Notes: generated by a model not told the origin, from the letters alone. DNA of 64,000 nucleotides from an uncultured Paraburkholderia sp. (GCA_940746715.1 CALNWN010000001.1:960772-1024771); one strand, 5' to 3'. Shown: positions 18,621-29,162, counted from the first letter of the stretch. Translations and numbers: made by a program.

Positions 18621-19454
18621 CTACCGCAGCATGAACGACATCGCCGACAAACAGTTGAGCATGCGCACCGCATGTTCCGCCGACGGCGCGTCGAAACGCA
18701 GCGTGACCGCATCCACGCGCACGAGCGTCGGCCATTGGCAAAACAGATCGGCGAGCGCGCTCGTCTGCACGCGCAGTTCGCACGCCACAGGCTTTGCGTC
18801 GCCGCGCGTGGCTTGCGGCGGGCGACCGTCCGCGAGATGCTGCTGCACCACCTCGCGCGCTGCGCTCTGAATGGCCGCGCGGGCGTTCCCCGGCGATTGC
18901 GTGACGCCGCTCGCGTGGCCCGTCGCGTGTTTCGTGACGACAAAGCGGGCGCCCGGAAAACGCGGCGCGGGTTCCTCGGCGAAGACGTCGTCGCCGGATA
19001 GAAGCGCCACCTGTGCGCCATATTCTTCGGCCAGCGCGCCATACAAACCCGCCTCGCCGACCTCGACGCCGTTCAGCGAAACGCGCGCGAACGCGAAACT
19101 GTTGATGGTGTGCGCGAGAATGCCGCGCGTTTGCGACATCGCGTGATAGCCGATCATGAAGACGAGCGCCGCGCCGTATTCGAGGCCGGCCATCATGCCG
19201 AGCGTGCGCGGTTTGCCGAGCACCACCTGGGCGCGCGCGTCGAGCAGATCGGGCAACAGGTTGCGAAAGCCGCCGTGCGAGTCGTTCACCCACACTTGCG
19301 TCGCGCCGCCGGCAAATGCGCCTTCTATTGCCGCGTTCGCTTCGAGCGTCATCCAGCGGCGCGCGGCCTCGTATTCGCCGTTGCCGGCACGCGTTTGCTC
19401 CGGGTGAAACACGCCGGCTATGCCTTCGATGTCGGCGGAAATAAGGACTTTCAT
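18621..19454 (-). CDS. M55-family D-aminopeptidase (DppA-like)
   Basis: The 277-residue protein starts MKVLISADIEGIAGVFHPEQ, the zinc-binding D-x-E signature of M55 peptidases, with VWVNDSHGGFRNLLPDLL and MIGYHAMSQTRGILAHTINS supplying further metal and catalytic histidines. B. subtilis DppA is a decameric D-Ala-D-Ala aminopeptidase. Here it is the last gene of the gsi-type operon; its ATG overlaps the stop of the preceding P1 peptidase. A role in trimming imported peptides or wall fragments is inferred from context. Intact, while most upstream operon members are broken. Confidence 0.9.
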   Translation of the reverse strand: MKVLISADIEGIAGVFHPEQTRAGNGEYEAARRWMTLEANAAIEGAFAGGATQVWVNDSHGGFRNLLPDLLDARAQVVLGKPRTLGMMAGLEYGAALVFMIGYHAMSQTRGILAHTINSFAFARVSLNGVEVGEAGLYGALAEEYGAQVALLSGDDVFAEEPAPRFPGARFVVTKHATGHASGVTQSPGNARAAIQSAAREVVQQHLADGRPPQATRGDAKPVACELRVQTSALADLFCQWPTLVRVDAVTLRFDAPSAEHAVRMLNCLSAMSFMLR

Positions 19455-20574
19455 CAGGAAGTGTGCTGAAGTAGTTGCGCGAGGTCGGGGACGCTTTCGC
19501 GCAGTGATAAACGCCGGTGGCCGTCGCGGCCAGTCACGGATTGCGCGCTCCACAACGCGTCGAGAATAGCCTGTTCGACGCTGTCGGCGCACGCGCGAAA
19601 GAGCGGGTCCATGTGCTGATCGGCGAGAAGCGGCGGCAGCTCGATATATTCCGCGAGATGCGGCACGGTGTAGGCCGTCGAAAACGCAAGCGCGATATCG
19701 CCGCTGCCGTGGCCATAGACGGAACCGGTTCGCGCGAGGCCGGCAGCCGCGCGCAACGAAAGACGCTTGAGCTGACGCGCGTCGAGGGGGGCGTCGGTCG
19801 CGACGATCATGATGATCGAGCCTTGCTCGGGCCTTGCGGTTTGCGCCGCGCTGTGGGAATTTGCAGCCGCTGCGTCGTTCGCGTTCACCGCGCGTTCGGC
19901 AAGCATGCGCCCAACAGCATGGCCGTCGACAACCAGCATCGGCAAACGTCCGAAGTTGGCGAGCACCAGGGCACCGACCGTGTAATCGCGCCCGGCGACC
20001 TGCACCACGCGCGACGCATTGCCGACGCCGCCCTTCAGATCGAAGCACGACGACATGCCGCGCCCCGCGCCGACCGAGCCGCTTGCCACAATCGTGCTGG
20101 CCGCGGCGTAGGCGTCGTTGAAATGCTGTTCGCCGATTGCCAGTGCCTGAATGTCGTTCAGGTAGCCGTCGTTGCACTCGAACACCAGCGGATTGACCGT
20201 CGGCCACGCTCGCCCGATGCGCGAGTCGGCGCGTATGGCCGCGCGAATCTGCGCCTGCGCGAGCGCAGCCACGCCAAAGGTATTGGTCAAAGCGATCGGC
20301 GTTTCGAGCGTGCCGAGTTCCTCGACCTGCACGAGCCCGACGCTCTTGCCAAAACCGTTGACCACCGAGACCGCCGGCACCTTGTCGACGAACGGATCGC
20401 CGGATGCGGACGGATCACGCTCACGCCGGTTTGTATCGCGCCTTCAGCGAGCGTGCAGTGGCCGACACTCACGCCGTCCAGGTCGGCAATCGAACTCAGC
20501 GGACCGCTCGGCAATACGCCGATATGCGGCGCGCTGGCCAAATCGCGCGAATCTTGCCCTTCTATCGAACTCAT
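19454..20574 (-). pseudogene. P1-family (DmpA-like) aminopeptidase, one frameshift
   Basis: ATG 20574 begins [20 protein letters not shown], then SIADLDGVSVGHCTL and VSVIRPH. Near 20393 one base is missing (or two are extra) and the frame changes; the rest reads FGVAALAQAQIRAA, VGAGRGMSSCFDLKGGVGNA with the Ntn-type autoprocessing GxGxG-S region, VLANFGRLPMLVVDG and the C-terminal nucleophile-subunit pattern to 19454. DmpA releases N-terminal D/L residues from peptides and is made as a self-cleaving precursor. Start and stop overlap gsiD and the M55 gene, so all three are coupled. Confidence 0.85.
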
Positions 20575-21479
20575 GGGCGGTCGAGCTTCGGATCGAGCGC
20601 GTCGCGCAACCCATCGCCGAGCAGATTGAATGCGAGCACCGTGAGGAAAATCGCGAGACTCGGAAACAGCGCGATATGGGGCGCGGTCACCATGTCCGCG
20701 CGCGCTTCGTTGAGCATCGCGCCCCACTCGGGTGTGGGCGGCTGCGCGCCCAGGCCGAGGAACGACAGGCTCGCGGCGGTGATGATCGACGTGCCGATCC
20801 GCATCGTGAAGTACACGACGACCGACGAGATCGTGCCCGGCAGGATATGACGCACGATGATGGTCCAATCCGACGCGCCGATACTGCGTGCCGCCTCGAT
20901 ATACGTGAGTTGCTTGAGCATCAGCGTATTGCCGCGCACGAGCCGCGCAAACGCGGGAATGCTGAAGATCGCCACCGCGCAGATCACGTTGATCATGCCG
21001 TTGCCGAGAATCGCGACCACGCCGATGGCGAGCAGAATGCCCGGAAAAGCGAACAGCACGTCGGCCACGCGCATCGTGATGCGATCATCCCACCAGCCTT
21101 CGTAATAGCCGGCGAGCAAGCCGAAGAAAGTGCCGATCACCGCGCCTATCGCGACGGAAAGAAAGCCCGCCTCGAGCGAAATGCGCGAGCCGGCGAGAAT
21201 GCGGCCGAAAATATCGCGGCCCAGCGAATCGACGCCGAACCAGTGCGCGGCGGAAGGCCCCGCGTTCAATGCATCGTAGTCGAAGAAATTTTCCGGATCG
21301 TAGGGCACGATATGCGGCGCCGCAATCGCGACCACGACCAGCAGCAGCACGAAGATGCCGGCGGCAAGCGCCACATGCTGCTTGCGAAACTTGCGCCAGA
21401 ACTCGCTCCACGGCGTGCGGATCGCGCGCTCGGCGCGCGCGGGCTGGGCCGCATCCGGCCCGGTGGCTGTCGTGCTCAT
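20571..21479 (-). CDS. gsiD: Glutathione/peptide ABC transporter permease GsiD-type
   Basis: The 302-residue permease has an N-terminal helix after [20 protein letters not shown], the NPNFF-like linker [31 protein letters not shown] typical of DppC/GsiD, five further helices, and the EAA loop at [20 protein letters not shown]. With GsiC it forms the membrane channel for glutathione or dipeptides. The assignment to Gsi rather than Dpp rests on the operon with iaaA and gsiB. It is the only intact subunit of this transporter. Confidence 0.88.
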   Translation of the reverse strand: MSTTATGPDAAQPARAERAIRTPWSEFWRKFRKQHVALAAGIFVLLLVVVAIAAPHIVPYDPENFFDYDALNAGPSAAHWFGVDSLGRDIFGRILAGSRISLEAGFLSVAIGAVIGTFFGLLAGYYEGWWDDRITMRVADVLFAFPGILLAIGVVAILGNGMINVICAVAIFSIPAFARLVRGNTLMLKQLTYIEAARSIGASDWTIIVRHILPGTISSVVVYFTMRIGTSIITAASLSFLGLGAQPPTPEWGAMLNEARADMVTAPHIALFPSLAIFLTVLAFNLLGDGLRDALDPKLDRP

Positions 21480-21486
21480 GCGGACC

Positions 21487-22405
21487 TCACTTGAAACGGA
21501 TAGTCGGATTGATCACGGCGTACAGCACGTCCACGATCAGGTTGATGATGATGAATTCGAGCGAGAACAGCAGCACCTCGGCCTGGATCACCGGATAGTC
21601 GCGCATGGACACCGCATCCACCAGCAGGCGCCCGAGCCCCGGCCAGTTGAACACGACCTCGACCACGATCGAGCCGCCGAGCAGGAAGCCGAACTGGAGA
21701 CCCATCATCGTGACGACGGGAATCATCGCGTTCCGCAGGCAGTGTTGGACGATCACGAGCGACTCGGGCACGCCCTTCGCGCGCGGTGCGCACGAAGTCT
21801 TCGTGCATCACTTCGACGAACGAGGCGCGCGTGAAGCGCGCCATCACGGCCGCGACAGCCGCGCCGAGCGTGAGCGAAGGAAGAATGTAGCTCTGCCATG
21901 AACCGTCGCCGACAATCGGCAACCAGCCGAGCTTCACCGAGAAAATCTCCATCAGCAGCATGCCGAGCGCAAAGGCGGGAAACGAAATGCCGGACACGGC
22001 GAGCGTCATGCCGAGCCGGTCCGGCCAGCGGTTGCGCCATACCGCCGAGACGATGCCAATGCCCATGCCCAGCACCACCGCCCACACCATGCTCGCGAGC
22101 GTGAGCAGCAGCGTTGGCATGAAGCGTTCGCCGATCTCCTGACTCACCGGCCGCTTGCTGCGCGTCGAGGTGCCGAAGTCGCCGTGCGCGATCTTCACGA
22201 AGAAGTGGGCGAACTGCTGCGGCATCGGCTTGTCGAGGCCGAGATCGGCGCGCACGAGAGCCACGGTCGCTTCGTCGGCATCCGGACCGGCAGCGAGCCG
22301 CGCCGGGTCGCCGGGCAACAGATGCACGAACAGAAAGACCAGCACCGCGACGATGAAGAGCGTCGGCAACAGGCCAAAGAGACGTTTGACGAGGAAGTTC
22401 AGCAT
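21487..22405 (-). pseudogene. gsiC: Glutathione/peptide ABC transporter permease GsiC-type, one frameshift
   Basis: ATG 22405 starts [20 protein letters not shown], with [20 protein letters not shown] and five helices in one frame. At about 21785 the expected [20 protein letters not shown] reads TAREGRARV because two bases are missing from a CG run. The EAA-like coupling loop and the rest ([20 protein letters not shown] through NPTIRFK) lie in another frame to 21487. The lesion separates the coupling loop from the membrane domain, so no functional permease is expected if it is real. Confidence 0.87.
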
Positions 22406-22516
22406 TGAAGCTCGATCCGGCAATGATGCGGGCAACGAAATGTCATGTATCGCCATGAGGCAGGCGCACGGTGCGGCGCGCCCGCTGGGAGCAGGCCGCG
22501 CCGCACGCGAGGGCTA

Positions 22517-24077
22517 TTACTTGATCGCGATTTCGTCGAAGTTGAACGAACCGTCCGGTGCGACATAAGCACCGGACAGACGCTTGCTGCGCGCATACAC
22601 GACCTTTTCCTTGACGAGGAAGATCCACGGCGCGTCGGCCCAGATGCGCTTTTGCGCATCCGTGTAGAGCGCGGTCTTCTTCGTGCGGTCAGTGGTTTCG
22701 AGCGCCTCCTTCAGATCGCCGTCGACGGTATCGTTCCTGTAGTAAGCCGTATTGACCATCTTCGGCGGGAACGACACCGAAGCGAGGAGCGGCGTGATTG
22801 CCCAATCGGCCTCGCCCGTCGACGACGACCAGCCCGCGTAGTACATGCGCACCGGCGTGCTCGCCGCGTCCTGCGCGCTTTCCACCTTGGCGACGCGCTG
22901 GCCTGCCTCGAGCGCTTCGACCTGCGCCTTGATGCCGACTTGCGCGAGTTGCTGCTGCACGAACTGAATGACCTTCTGCGCGGTCGAGTAGTTATACGCG
23001 GACCACAGCGTGGTTTCAAAGCCGTTCGGGTAAACGGCCTCCTTCAGCAACGCGCGCCTTGGCCGGATCGTACGGCCACGGGCCCAGTTTCACCGCGTAA
23101 TCGACGCCTTGCGGCACCACGCCGTCAGCGGGCGTGGCATAGCCGCCGAACACGACCTTCGTCAGCGCCTCCTTGTTGACCGCGTAGTTGAGCGCCTCAC
23201 GCACCTTCGGATTGCCGAACGGCTTCTGGTTCATGTTCAGGCTGATATAGCGCTGAATGATGGATGGCGACGCGATCAGATCGACCTTCGGGCTCGACTG
23301 CAATTGCGCGGCCTGCTCGAACGGCACCTGGAAGGCGAAATCCGCTTCGCCGGTGCGCATCAGCGCGGCGCGCGTGTTGTTGTCGACCACCGGCTTCCAG
23401 TCGATCGCGTCGATCTTCGGGTAGCCCTTCTTCCAGTAGCCGGCGAACTTCTTCACCGTCAGGTCGCCTGCCGGATCCCACTTCACGAATTCGAACGGAC
23501 CTGTGCCGACCGGATGAAACGCGATGTCCTTGCCGTATTTCTTCAGCGCGTCAGGCGAAATCATGACCGCCGACGGATGCGCGAGCACATTGACGGAGGC
23601 CGAAAACGGCGCCTTCAGCGTGATCTGCACCGTGTACGGATCGACCACCTCGGTCTTCTCGATACGGTTGAACATGTTGTAGCGCTTCAGCTTGTTCGCC
23701 GGATCCGTCACGCGGTCGAAGTTCGCTTTCACCGCCGCCGCGTTGAAGTCCGTGCCGTCCTGGAACTTCACGCCATGGCGCAGCCTGAACGTATAGACGC
23801 GCGCGTCGGAGCTCGCCTCATAGCTCTCGGCGAGCACGTTGACGAGCTTCATATCCTTGTCGAAGCCGAAGAGCCCTTGATAGAACGACTTCGCGACCGC
23901 TTGCGAGAGCGTGTCGTTGGCGTCGTAGGAATCGAGCGTCGTGAAGGTCGAGGCGACGGCCATCACCGCGGTGGTTTCGGCATGCGCCACATTGCTCGCA
24001 AGCATCGCGAACACCACTGCGCCGCCGCCGAGCAGCGCACGCAAACGAAACGGGGAAGACGGGACCAGCAGGTTCAT
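22517..24077 (-). pseudogene. gsiB: Glutathione-binding periplasmic protein GsiB-type, one frameshift
   Basis: ATG 24077 gives a signal peptide ([20 protein letters not shown], cut after AHA) and a family-5 solute-binding protein: [59 protein letters not shown]. At about 23052 two bases are missing from GCGCGCG (expected AKARALLKEA). The last 177 residues, [17 protein letters not shown] to FDEIAIK, are in another frame and end at 22517. About 519 residues if joined, the normal size. The lesion removes the C-terminal lobe segment that closes over ligand. Confidence 0.88.
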
Positions 24078-24142
24078 GAGTTGACTCCAGGCTGCAAGGT
24101 GAAACGGGTTAGATTGCTCTTGTGAGGATGGGCCATGCGACA

Positions 24143-24674
24143 TCAATAAGCACCGCCCACGCTGTGCTGCGCGACGAAGTGATCCGGTCCCACGGCGACG
24201 AGCGGCGCCACGGCGGGTTCATCGTCCAAGGCGCGGATGGGGCTCGGGATTTCATCGGCGGCGAGCATGCGTTTCGCGTGACGCCGCGCCGGGTCTGCCA
24301 CGGGCACCGCGCCCATCAGCTCTCGTGTACGGATGCTGCGGCGCTTCGAACACCGCGCGGCGCGGACCGATTTCGACGATCTGGCCGAGGTACATCACCG
24401 CCACGCGGTGACTCACGCGCTCGACCACCACCATGTCGTGCGAGATGAACAGGTACGCGACGCCCAGCTCGCGCTGCAAATCGAGCATCAGATTGACGAT
24501 TTGTGCCTGCACGGAAACATCGAGTGCGAAAACGGATTCGTCGGCGATCACGACTTTCGGATTCAATGCGAGCGCGCGCGCAATCGCGATGCGCTGCCGC
24601 TGACCGCCGGAAAATTCATGCGGATAGCGGCGCGCCGCGTCCGGCGGCAAGCCGACCTTTTCCAGCAGCCACGC
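24143..24674 (-). pseudogene. gsiA: Glutathione ABC transporter ATPase GsiA-type, 3' remnant
   Basis: Only the last quarter of this double-ATPase remains. It begins inside [20 protein letters not shown] and carries the second signature and Walker B regions, [20 protein letters not shown] and [18 protein letters not shown], plus the H-loop [15 protein letters not shown]. Near 24325 two bases are missing (expected [11 protein letters not shown]), shifting the C-terminal tail, which ends at TGA 24143-24145. Both Walker A sites and the whole first ATPase domain are gone, about 1.4 kb by comparison with full GsiA. It is fused out of frame to the start of iaaA. Confidence 0.82.
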
Positions 24675-24733
24675 GACGCGCGTAGGATCGTGCCGGCCCC
24701 GCCATGAATGGCAATGACTGCGTTGGTGTTCAT
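24675..24733 (-). pseudogene. iaaA: Isoaspartyl peptidase/L-asparaginase IaaA, 5' remnant
   Basis: ATG 24733 begins [19 protein letters not shown], the unmistakable N-terminus of plant-type (Ntn) asparaginases, then runs straight into gsiA sequence. About 0.9 kb of iaaA, including the Thr nucleophile, is missing. The junction lies in a CGCGCGTCGCG-like run near 24675. iaaA precedes gsiA in E. coli and Burkholderia, so one deletion of about 2.3 kb within the operon explains the state. The start overlaps the regulator stop. Confidence 0.8.
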
Positions 24734-25780
24734 CGTTTGAGTTTGGATTTGGCTTGCGTCGCACCGGGTTTTGCAACTGCGGTACGCGCCGGTTCGCGCG
24801 CGGCTTCGCCAGACGCCTGCGTTGGCGTTGCGGTTGGCGCTTTCGTTGGTGAGGTTTTTGTTGACGCTTTCGCTGCCGTATTCGGGACCGCGGAGAGCGG
24901 ATCGGTGAGCCACGGCAACACGAATTCGGTGACTTCCGCGGCGGCCTTCACCGAACGTTTCGCGCGATACGCGACGGCGTCGCACAGCGCTTCGATCACG
25001 GCAAGAACGGCCGCGTCCGCGTTGGCCGCGAGCCGGCGTTCCGAGCGCACGAACAACGAAAGATCGGCGAATTGCGCGAGCGGCGAGCGCGGACCGTCGG
25101 TCAGCGCCAGCACGCGTGCGCCGCGCGTGGCCGCACGGCGTGCGAGTTCAATGGTGTCGTCGACATAACGCGGAAACGCAATGCCGATCACGAGGTCGCC
25201 CTCGCCGCAATTGAACAGACGCCGCGCCGCATGCGACGGCCCGCCGATGAATGCCAGCGACTGCACGTTGTCGTGATAGGCCATCAGGCCGTGCTCCATC
25301 AGCCCGGCGAGAAAGGCGCTCGTGCCGGCGCCGAGCACGAACACGCGACGCGCGGCGAGGATCGCTTCGACTGCAGCTTCGGCTGCGGCGTTGTCGATCG
25401 CGGTGCGCGTCAGGTGCAGATTGTTGGCCGCCTGTTCCAGCGACGCGTCGACCACGTCGTCGCCGGCGGCAAGCGATTCCTGCGCGCTGCGCAGCCGCTC
25501 GACCGGCGCGAGCGTCGCCTCGAAGCCGCGCACGAGCGCCTCACGAAACTGCGGATAGCCGTCGAAACCGAGCGCGCGCAAAGCGATTCGGCGTCGCCAC
25601 CGACGCGCCGACCACGCTCGCCAGCTCGTCGATCCGCATGGTGGCCGCGCGAAACAGATTGGCCAGCACGTACTCGCCCATGCGCCGATGAATGGGCGTG
25701 AGCGTAGGCATAGCCGCCTCGATGCGGGCGGCGATGGCCTGCTCGGCCGGATTGGATGCTACGGACGGTTGATGAATCAT
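24730..25780 (-). pseudogene. MurR/RpiR-family transcriptional regulator, one frameshift
   Basis: ATG 25780 starts MIHQPSVASNPAEQAIAARI, and an HTH_6 domain follows (MGEYVLANLFRAATMRIDEL, VVGASVATPNRFARA). At about 25583 two bases are missing from GCGCGCG and the frame changes to LGFDGYPQFREALVRGFEAT. The SIS sugar-phosphate domain follows (VFVLGAGTSAFLAGLMEHGL, ARGARVLALTDG-like) and then a Thr/Ala/Pro-rich tail to 24730. RpiR regulators sense phosphosugars or wall fragments; here it is the first gene of the glutathione/peptide operon and probably controlled it. If real, the lesion removes DNA-binding from ligand-binding domain. Confidence 0.85.
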
Positions 25781-26018
25781 GTGGGCGAATGAGCGGGCAA
25801 TTAAGCAGGCGACTGAGCGCGTAACTGAGCGGGCGAGACCAATGCGCTCGCGGCGTAAGCTGAATGCATGAAAGTATATTTACATGGAAATCGTCCGGAA
25901 AAAATTCATTTTCATTTTTATGGGTTTGTCCTGGCGCTCGGCGTGCATGGCTTGATTGCGATCAAGGCGATGCGCGGGCGGCACGCCCTGCTCCTGGCGG
26001 TGTTATTCTTCGCTCGCC

Positions 26019-26737
26019 ATGAATCTCGAAAGCATTCTCCTTTACCTAGGGCTTTGGCTCGCGCCGCCAGTGCCGCGCGCTGATTACCGACGCGCGCGTG
26101 AGCATCGACGGCACTGTCTGCACCGACGCCGATGCCGATTTCCCCGCTGGCGACGCATCGTTTTGCTTCAGCGTCGACGGCGTGGTCTGGGCGTATCGCG
26201 AACGCGCCTATCTGCTGCTCAACAAGCCGGCGGGCTATGAGTGCTCGCGCGACCCGCAGCATCATCTGAGCGTGTTCAGTCTGTTGCCGCCGCAATTCGC
26301 CGAGCGTGGGGTGCAGCGTGGGCCGGCTCGATCAGGACACGACCGGCTTGCTGCTGCTTTCCGACGACGGGAAGTTTGTGCACACGTTCACGTCGCCGAA
26401 ACGCAAGGTGCCGAAGGTGTATGTGGCGGCCACGCGCCATCCGATCGACGACGCGCAGTTGAGCCTGCTGCGCGGCGGCGTGCTACTGCACGGCGAGTCG
26501 AAGCCCGTCGCGGCTGTCGCCGCCGAGGCGCGCGGCGAGCGCTCTCTCGCCCTCACCGTGATGGAAGGCAAGTACCACCAGGTCAAGCGGATGATCGCCG
26601 CAGCCGGCAACCGTTGCGAAGCATTGCATCGCGAGCGCATTGGCGGGCGGGCGCTGCCCGCGACGCTTGCGCCGGGCGCGTGGCAATGGCTCGATGAAAC
26701 GGACCTCGCGTCCCTCGGATCTTCACCGAGCGGGTAA
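26019..26737 (+). pseudogene. RsuA-type 16S rRNA pseudouridine synthase, multiple lesions
   Basis: ATG 26019 reads MNLESIL; one extra base near 26040 and a TAG in place of CAG (TACCTAGGG region) follow. In the next frame the S4-like start continues GFGSRRQCRALITDARVSID, then VVWAYRERAYLLLNKPAGYE and HHLSVFSLLPPQFAERGVQ. Two bases are missing near 26308, and the catalytic GRLDQDTTGLLLLSDDGKF, with the conserved aspartate, plus EGKYHQVKRMIAAAGNRCE lie in a third frame, ending at TAA 26735-26737. RsuA makes pseudouridine-516 in 16S rRNA and is dispensable in E. coli. The 240-base gap before it (25781-26018) holds no gene and is AT-rich near 25870-25920. Confidence 0.82.
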
Positions 26738-26904
26738 ACCGGTACGGCGCGCGTAACTGTCTGACGCCGCTGCGAAGTCACTGTGAGCAAGCGCACATTC
26801 GCGCGAAGACTGCCTGCACGGAACGCTGCGCCGCAGCATGCGGTTCATCATGGCCCGCCCTATACTCGTTTAAACAAAGACTACAAAGAGTTCAAGGAGG
26901 GGCT

Positions 26905-27159
26905 ATGATTGTCCATCACGGAATCATGATCTCGTATGGGATGGTGGCGTTTGTGTGCCTCGGGGTGCTGCTGATCGGCGGATTACTGATCGCAATGCGG
27001 CTGCGGCACAAATACCATCCAAATCTGATAGGCGCGCTGATCGGCGAATTGCTGTGTTTCCTGCTGCTCGCAAAAAATCGTCGACGCTCGGGTAGCGCAG
27101 GCGCACGCCCAGTTCTTCTTTCAGGCGTCGATTCACGAGCCGCCTCGACTCGCGCATGA
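26905..27159 (+). CDS. Small membrane protein with a probably foreign C-terminus
   Basis: ATG 26905 has AAGGAGG 6 bases upstream and a TATACT -10-like box at about 26862. The product starts MIVHHGIMISYGMVAFVCLG with one strong helix (VAFVCLGVLLIGGLLIAMRL) and a second short hydrophobic run (LLCFLLLA) ending near 27070. After that the frame runs through what is the reverse strand of the epimerase gene, so the last 28 residues look accidental. I infer a deletion joining the tails of two convergent genes. The family is not recognised. Confidence 0.45.
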   Translation: MIVHHGIMISYGMVAFVCLGVLLIGGLLIAMRLRHKYHPNLIGALIGELLCFLLLAKNRRRSGSAGARPVLLSGVDSRAASTRA

Positions 27160-28005
27160 ACGACAGCAAGGTCGGCTCGATCTGCTCCTCGGCCTGCGCC
27201 CGCGTGATGCGCGGCGGGCGTGCCAAACCGAATGCATCGGCAACCCGATCGAAGTACTCGCCCATTTTCAGCGATGAGTCGTCGGACGCGTGAATCACGC
27301 GCGCCGGCCGCCCGCGCAGGGCAAGACGCACGAGGTCGCGGCGAGATCGTCGGCGTGAATGTGGTTCGTGTAGACGTCGTCCGCGGCGACGAGCGCCGGC
27401 GTGCGCTTTTCGAGTCGCGCAAGCGGCAGGCGGTTGCTCGCATAAATGCCCGGAATCCGCGCGATGCTCGCGGCAATTGCGGCGCGCGACGACGCGCGTC
27501 TCGTCGATCCATGCGCCGCCGCAGTCGCCGTACACGCCCGTCGTGCTTGCGTAGACCAAGCGCAGCGGCGCGTGCGAAGCGGCGGTGCGGCGAAGGCCGT
27601 CGGGTAAAATATTGGCTGGTTCCGCGGCTGCCCACGAGGCGCGCGGCGCAGGCGTCCAACCGGCGCAAAGGCGGCGCGAGCCCGCGGCAAAGCGAGACCG
27701 CGGCGCATACCCAAGGTGGCAAGCAACGCCCGCGTACGGCGGTCGTCGTCGCCCGTTTTCTGCGGGGGAGCGAGATGCAGCACGGTCGGCGCGAGGCCCG
27801 CGAGCCGTTTCAGGCTGCGGCGCGCGTCGAGATCGCCGACGAGCGGCACGACACCCGCCGCACGCAATTCGGCGCTGCGCGCCGCGTGGCTGGTGAGTGC
27901 GAAGACGTGAGCATGCGGCCGCAACAGCGGCACGCAGCGCATGCCGACATCGCCGCAACCTACGATCAACACACGTGGACGGCGGAAGTTTCGTGTCGCT
28001 TTCAT
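27065..28005 (-). pseudogene. NAD-dependent epimerase/dehydratase-like protein, several frameshifts
   Basis: ATG 28005 begins MKATRNFRRPRVLIVGCGDV with a Rossmann GxGxxG, then VVPLVGDLDARRSLKRLAGL and VLHLAPPQKTGDDDRRTRAL. The frame then changes: LRLVYASTTGVYGDCGGAWI with the active-site STxxVYG, then ASIARIPGIYASNRLPL and DDVYTNHIHADDLAA, and a last segment ARVIHASDDSSLKMGEYFDR to RYPSVDDFLRA near 27070. At least three shifts (about 27700, 27485, 27335) are needed; the 27485 one equals one CG lost. The normal stop is absent, consistent with the deletion suggested for the gene at 26905. Substrate unknown. Confidence 0.75.
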
Positions 28006-28129
28006 GGTGCACGCATTGTAGCCGTCAAGCGCCGCGGGCACCGGGCGGCGTGGCGTCGCGCGGCGCCTGCCGGACCGGCTTGCTGGGCCGGCCAATTAAC
28101 GATTACCGACTTTTCCAATTCGAATACTT

Positions 28130-29162
28130 ATGGCATTTAACGTCACGCTCCGGCAAAGTGGCCGGCAGTTTCAGGTAGAACAGGACGAACCGGTGCTGAA
28201 CGCGGCGTTGCGTCAAGGCATCGGCCTGCCGTACGGCTGCAAGAACGGCGCGTGCGGTTCGTGCAAGGGCGCCGTGGTGAACGGCCAGGTCGAGCAGCGC
28301 GCGCATTCGTCGTCGGCTTTGTCGAACGATGAAAAAACCCCGCGGCATGGCGCTCTTCTGCTGCGCGACGGCGTGCTCGGATCTGGAAATCGACATCCGC
28401 GAAGTAGCGAGCGTGGGCGACGTGCAGGTGAAGAAGCTGCCGTGCCGCGTCAACGCAATCGAGCGCAAGGCCGACGACGTCGTCGTGCTCAAGCTGCAAC
28501 TGCCCGCGAACGAACGCCTGCAGTATCTGGCCGGCCAGTACCTCGAATTCATTCTGAAGGACGGCAAGCACCGCAGTTATTCGATGGCGAATGCGCCGCA
28601 CACCGAAGGCCCGATCGAGCTGCATATCCGTCATATGCCCGGCGGCGCCTTTACCGACCACGTGTTCAACACGATGAAAGAGCGCGACATCCTGCGCTTC
28701 GAAGCGCCGCTCGGTACTTTCTTCCTGCGCGAAGAGTCGAACAAGCCCATCGTGCTGCTCGGCTCGGGCACGGGCTTCGCGCCGCTGAAGGCCATCGTCG
28801 AACATGCGGTCTTCAAGAATCTGAACCGCCCGATGACGCTGTACTGGGGCGCGCGTCGCAAGAAAGACCTGTATCTGCTCGAACTGGCCGAGCAATGGGC
28901 GCGCGACATTCCGAACTTCGAGTTTGTGCCGGTGCTGTCGGAGCCGGACGCGAGCGATGCATGGACGGGCCGCGTGGGCTTCGTGCATCGCGCGGTGATC
29001 GAAGATCTGCCCGATCTGTCCGCGTATCAGGTGTACGCGTGCGGCGTGCCGGTCATGGTCGAATCGGCACAGCGCGACTTCACGCAGCACCACGGCCTGC
29101 CCGAAGACGAGTTCTACGCGGACTCGTTCACGAGCGCCGCGGATCTCGCGAACGCGGTCTGA
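28130..29162 (+). pseudogene. CDP-6-deoxy-delta-3,4-glucoseen reductase-like ferredoxin/flavin reductase, one frameshift
   Basis: ATG 28130 gives a plant-type [2Fe-2S] domain with cysteines in YGCKNGACGSCKGAVVNGQ. At about 28340 four C follow AAAAAA where three are expected (KTRGMALFCC with the fourth cluster cysteine), and the remainder continues in the next frame: FAD-binding KHRSYSMANAPH, then NAD-binding IVLLGSGTGFAPLKAIVEHA and YACGVPVMVESA. The stop is at 29162. Proteins of this build pass electrons from NAD(P)H to partner oxygenases or dehydrases; in Burkholderia the partner is not defined. One homopolymer base separates it from an intact 343-residue enzyme, so error is especially plausible here. 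Confidence 0.86.

Noticed and set aside
24252..24776. Possible novel fusion of an asparaginase start to an ABC ATPase
   Set aside because: The two parts are in different frames and both are remnants of neighbouring operon genes, so it is a deletion scar, not a fusion protein.
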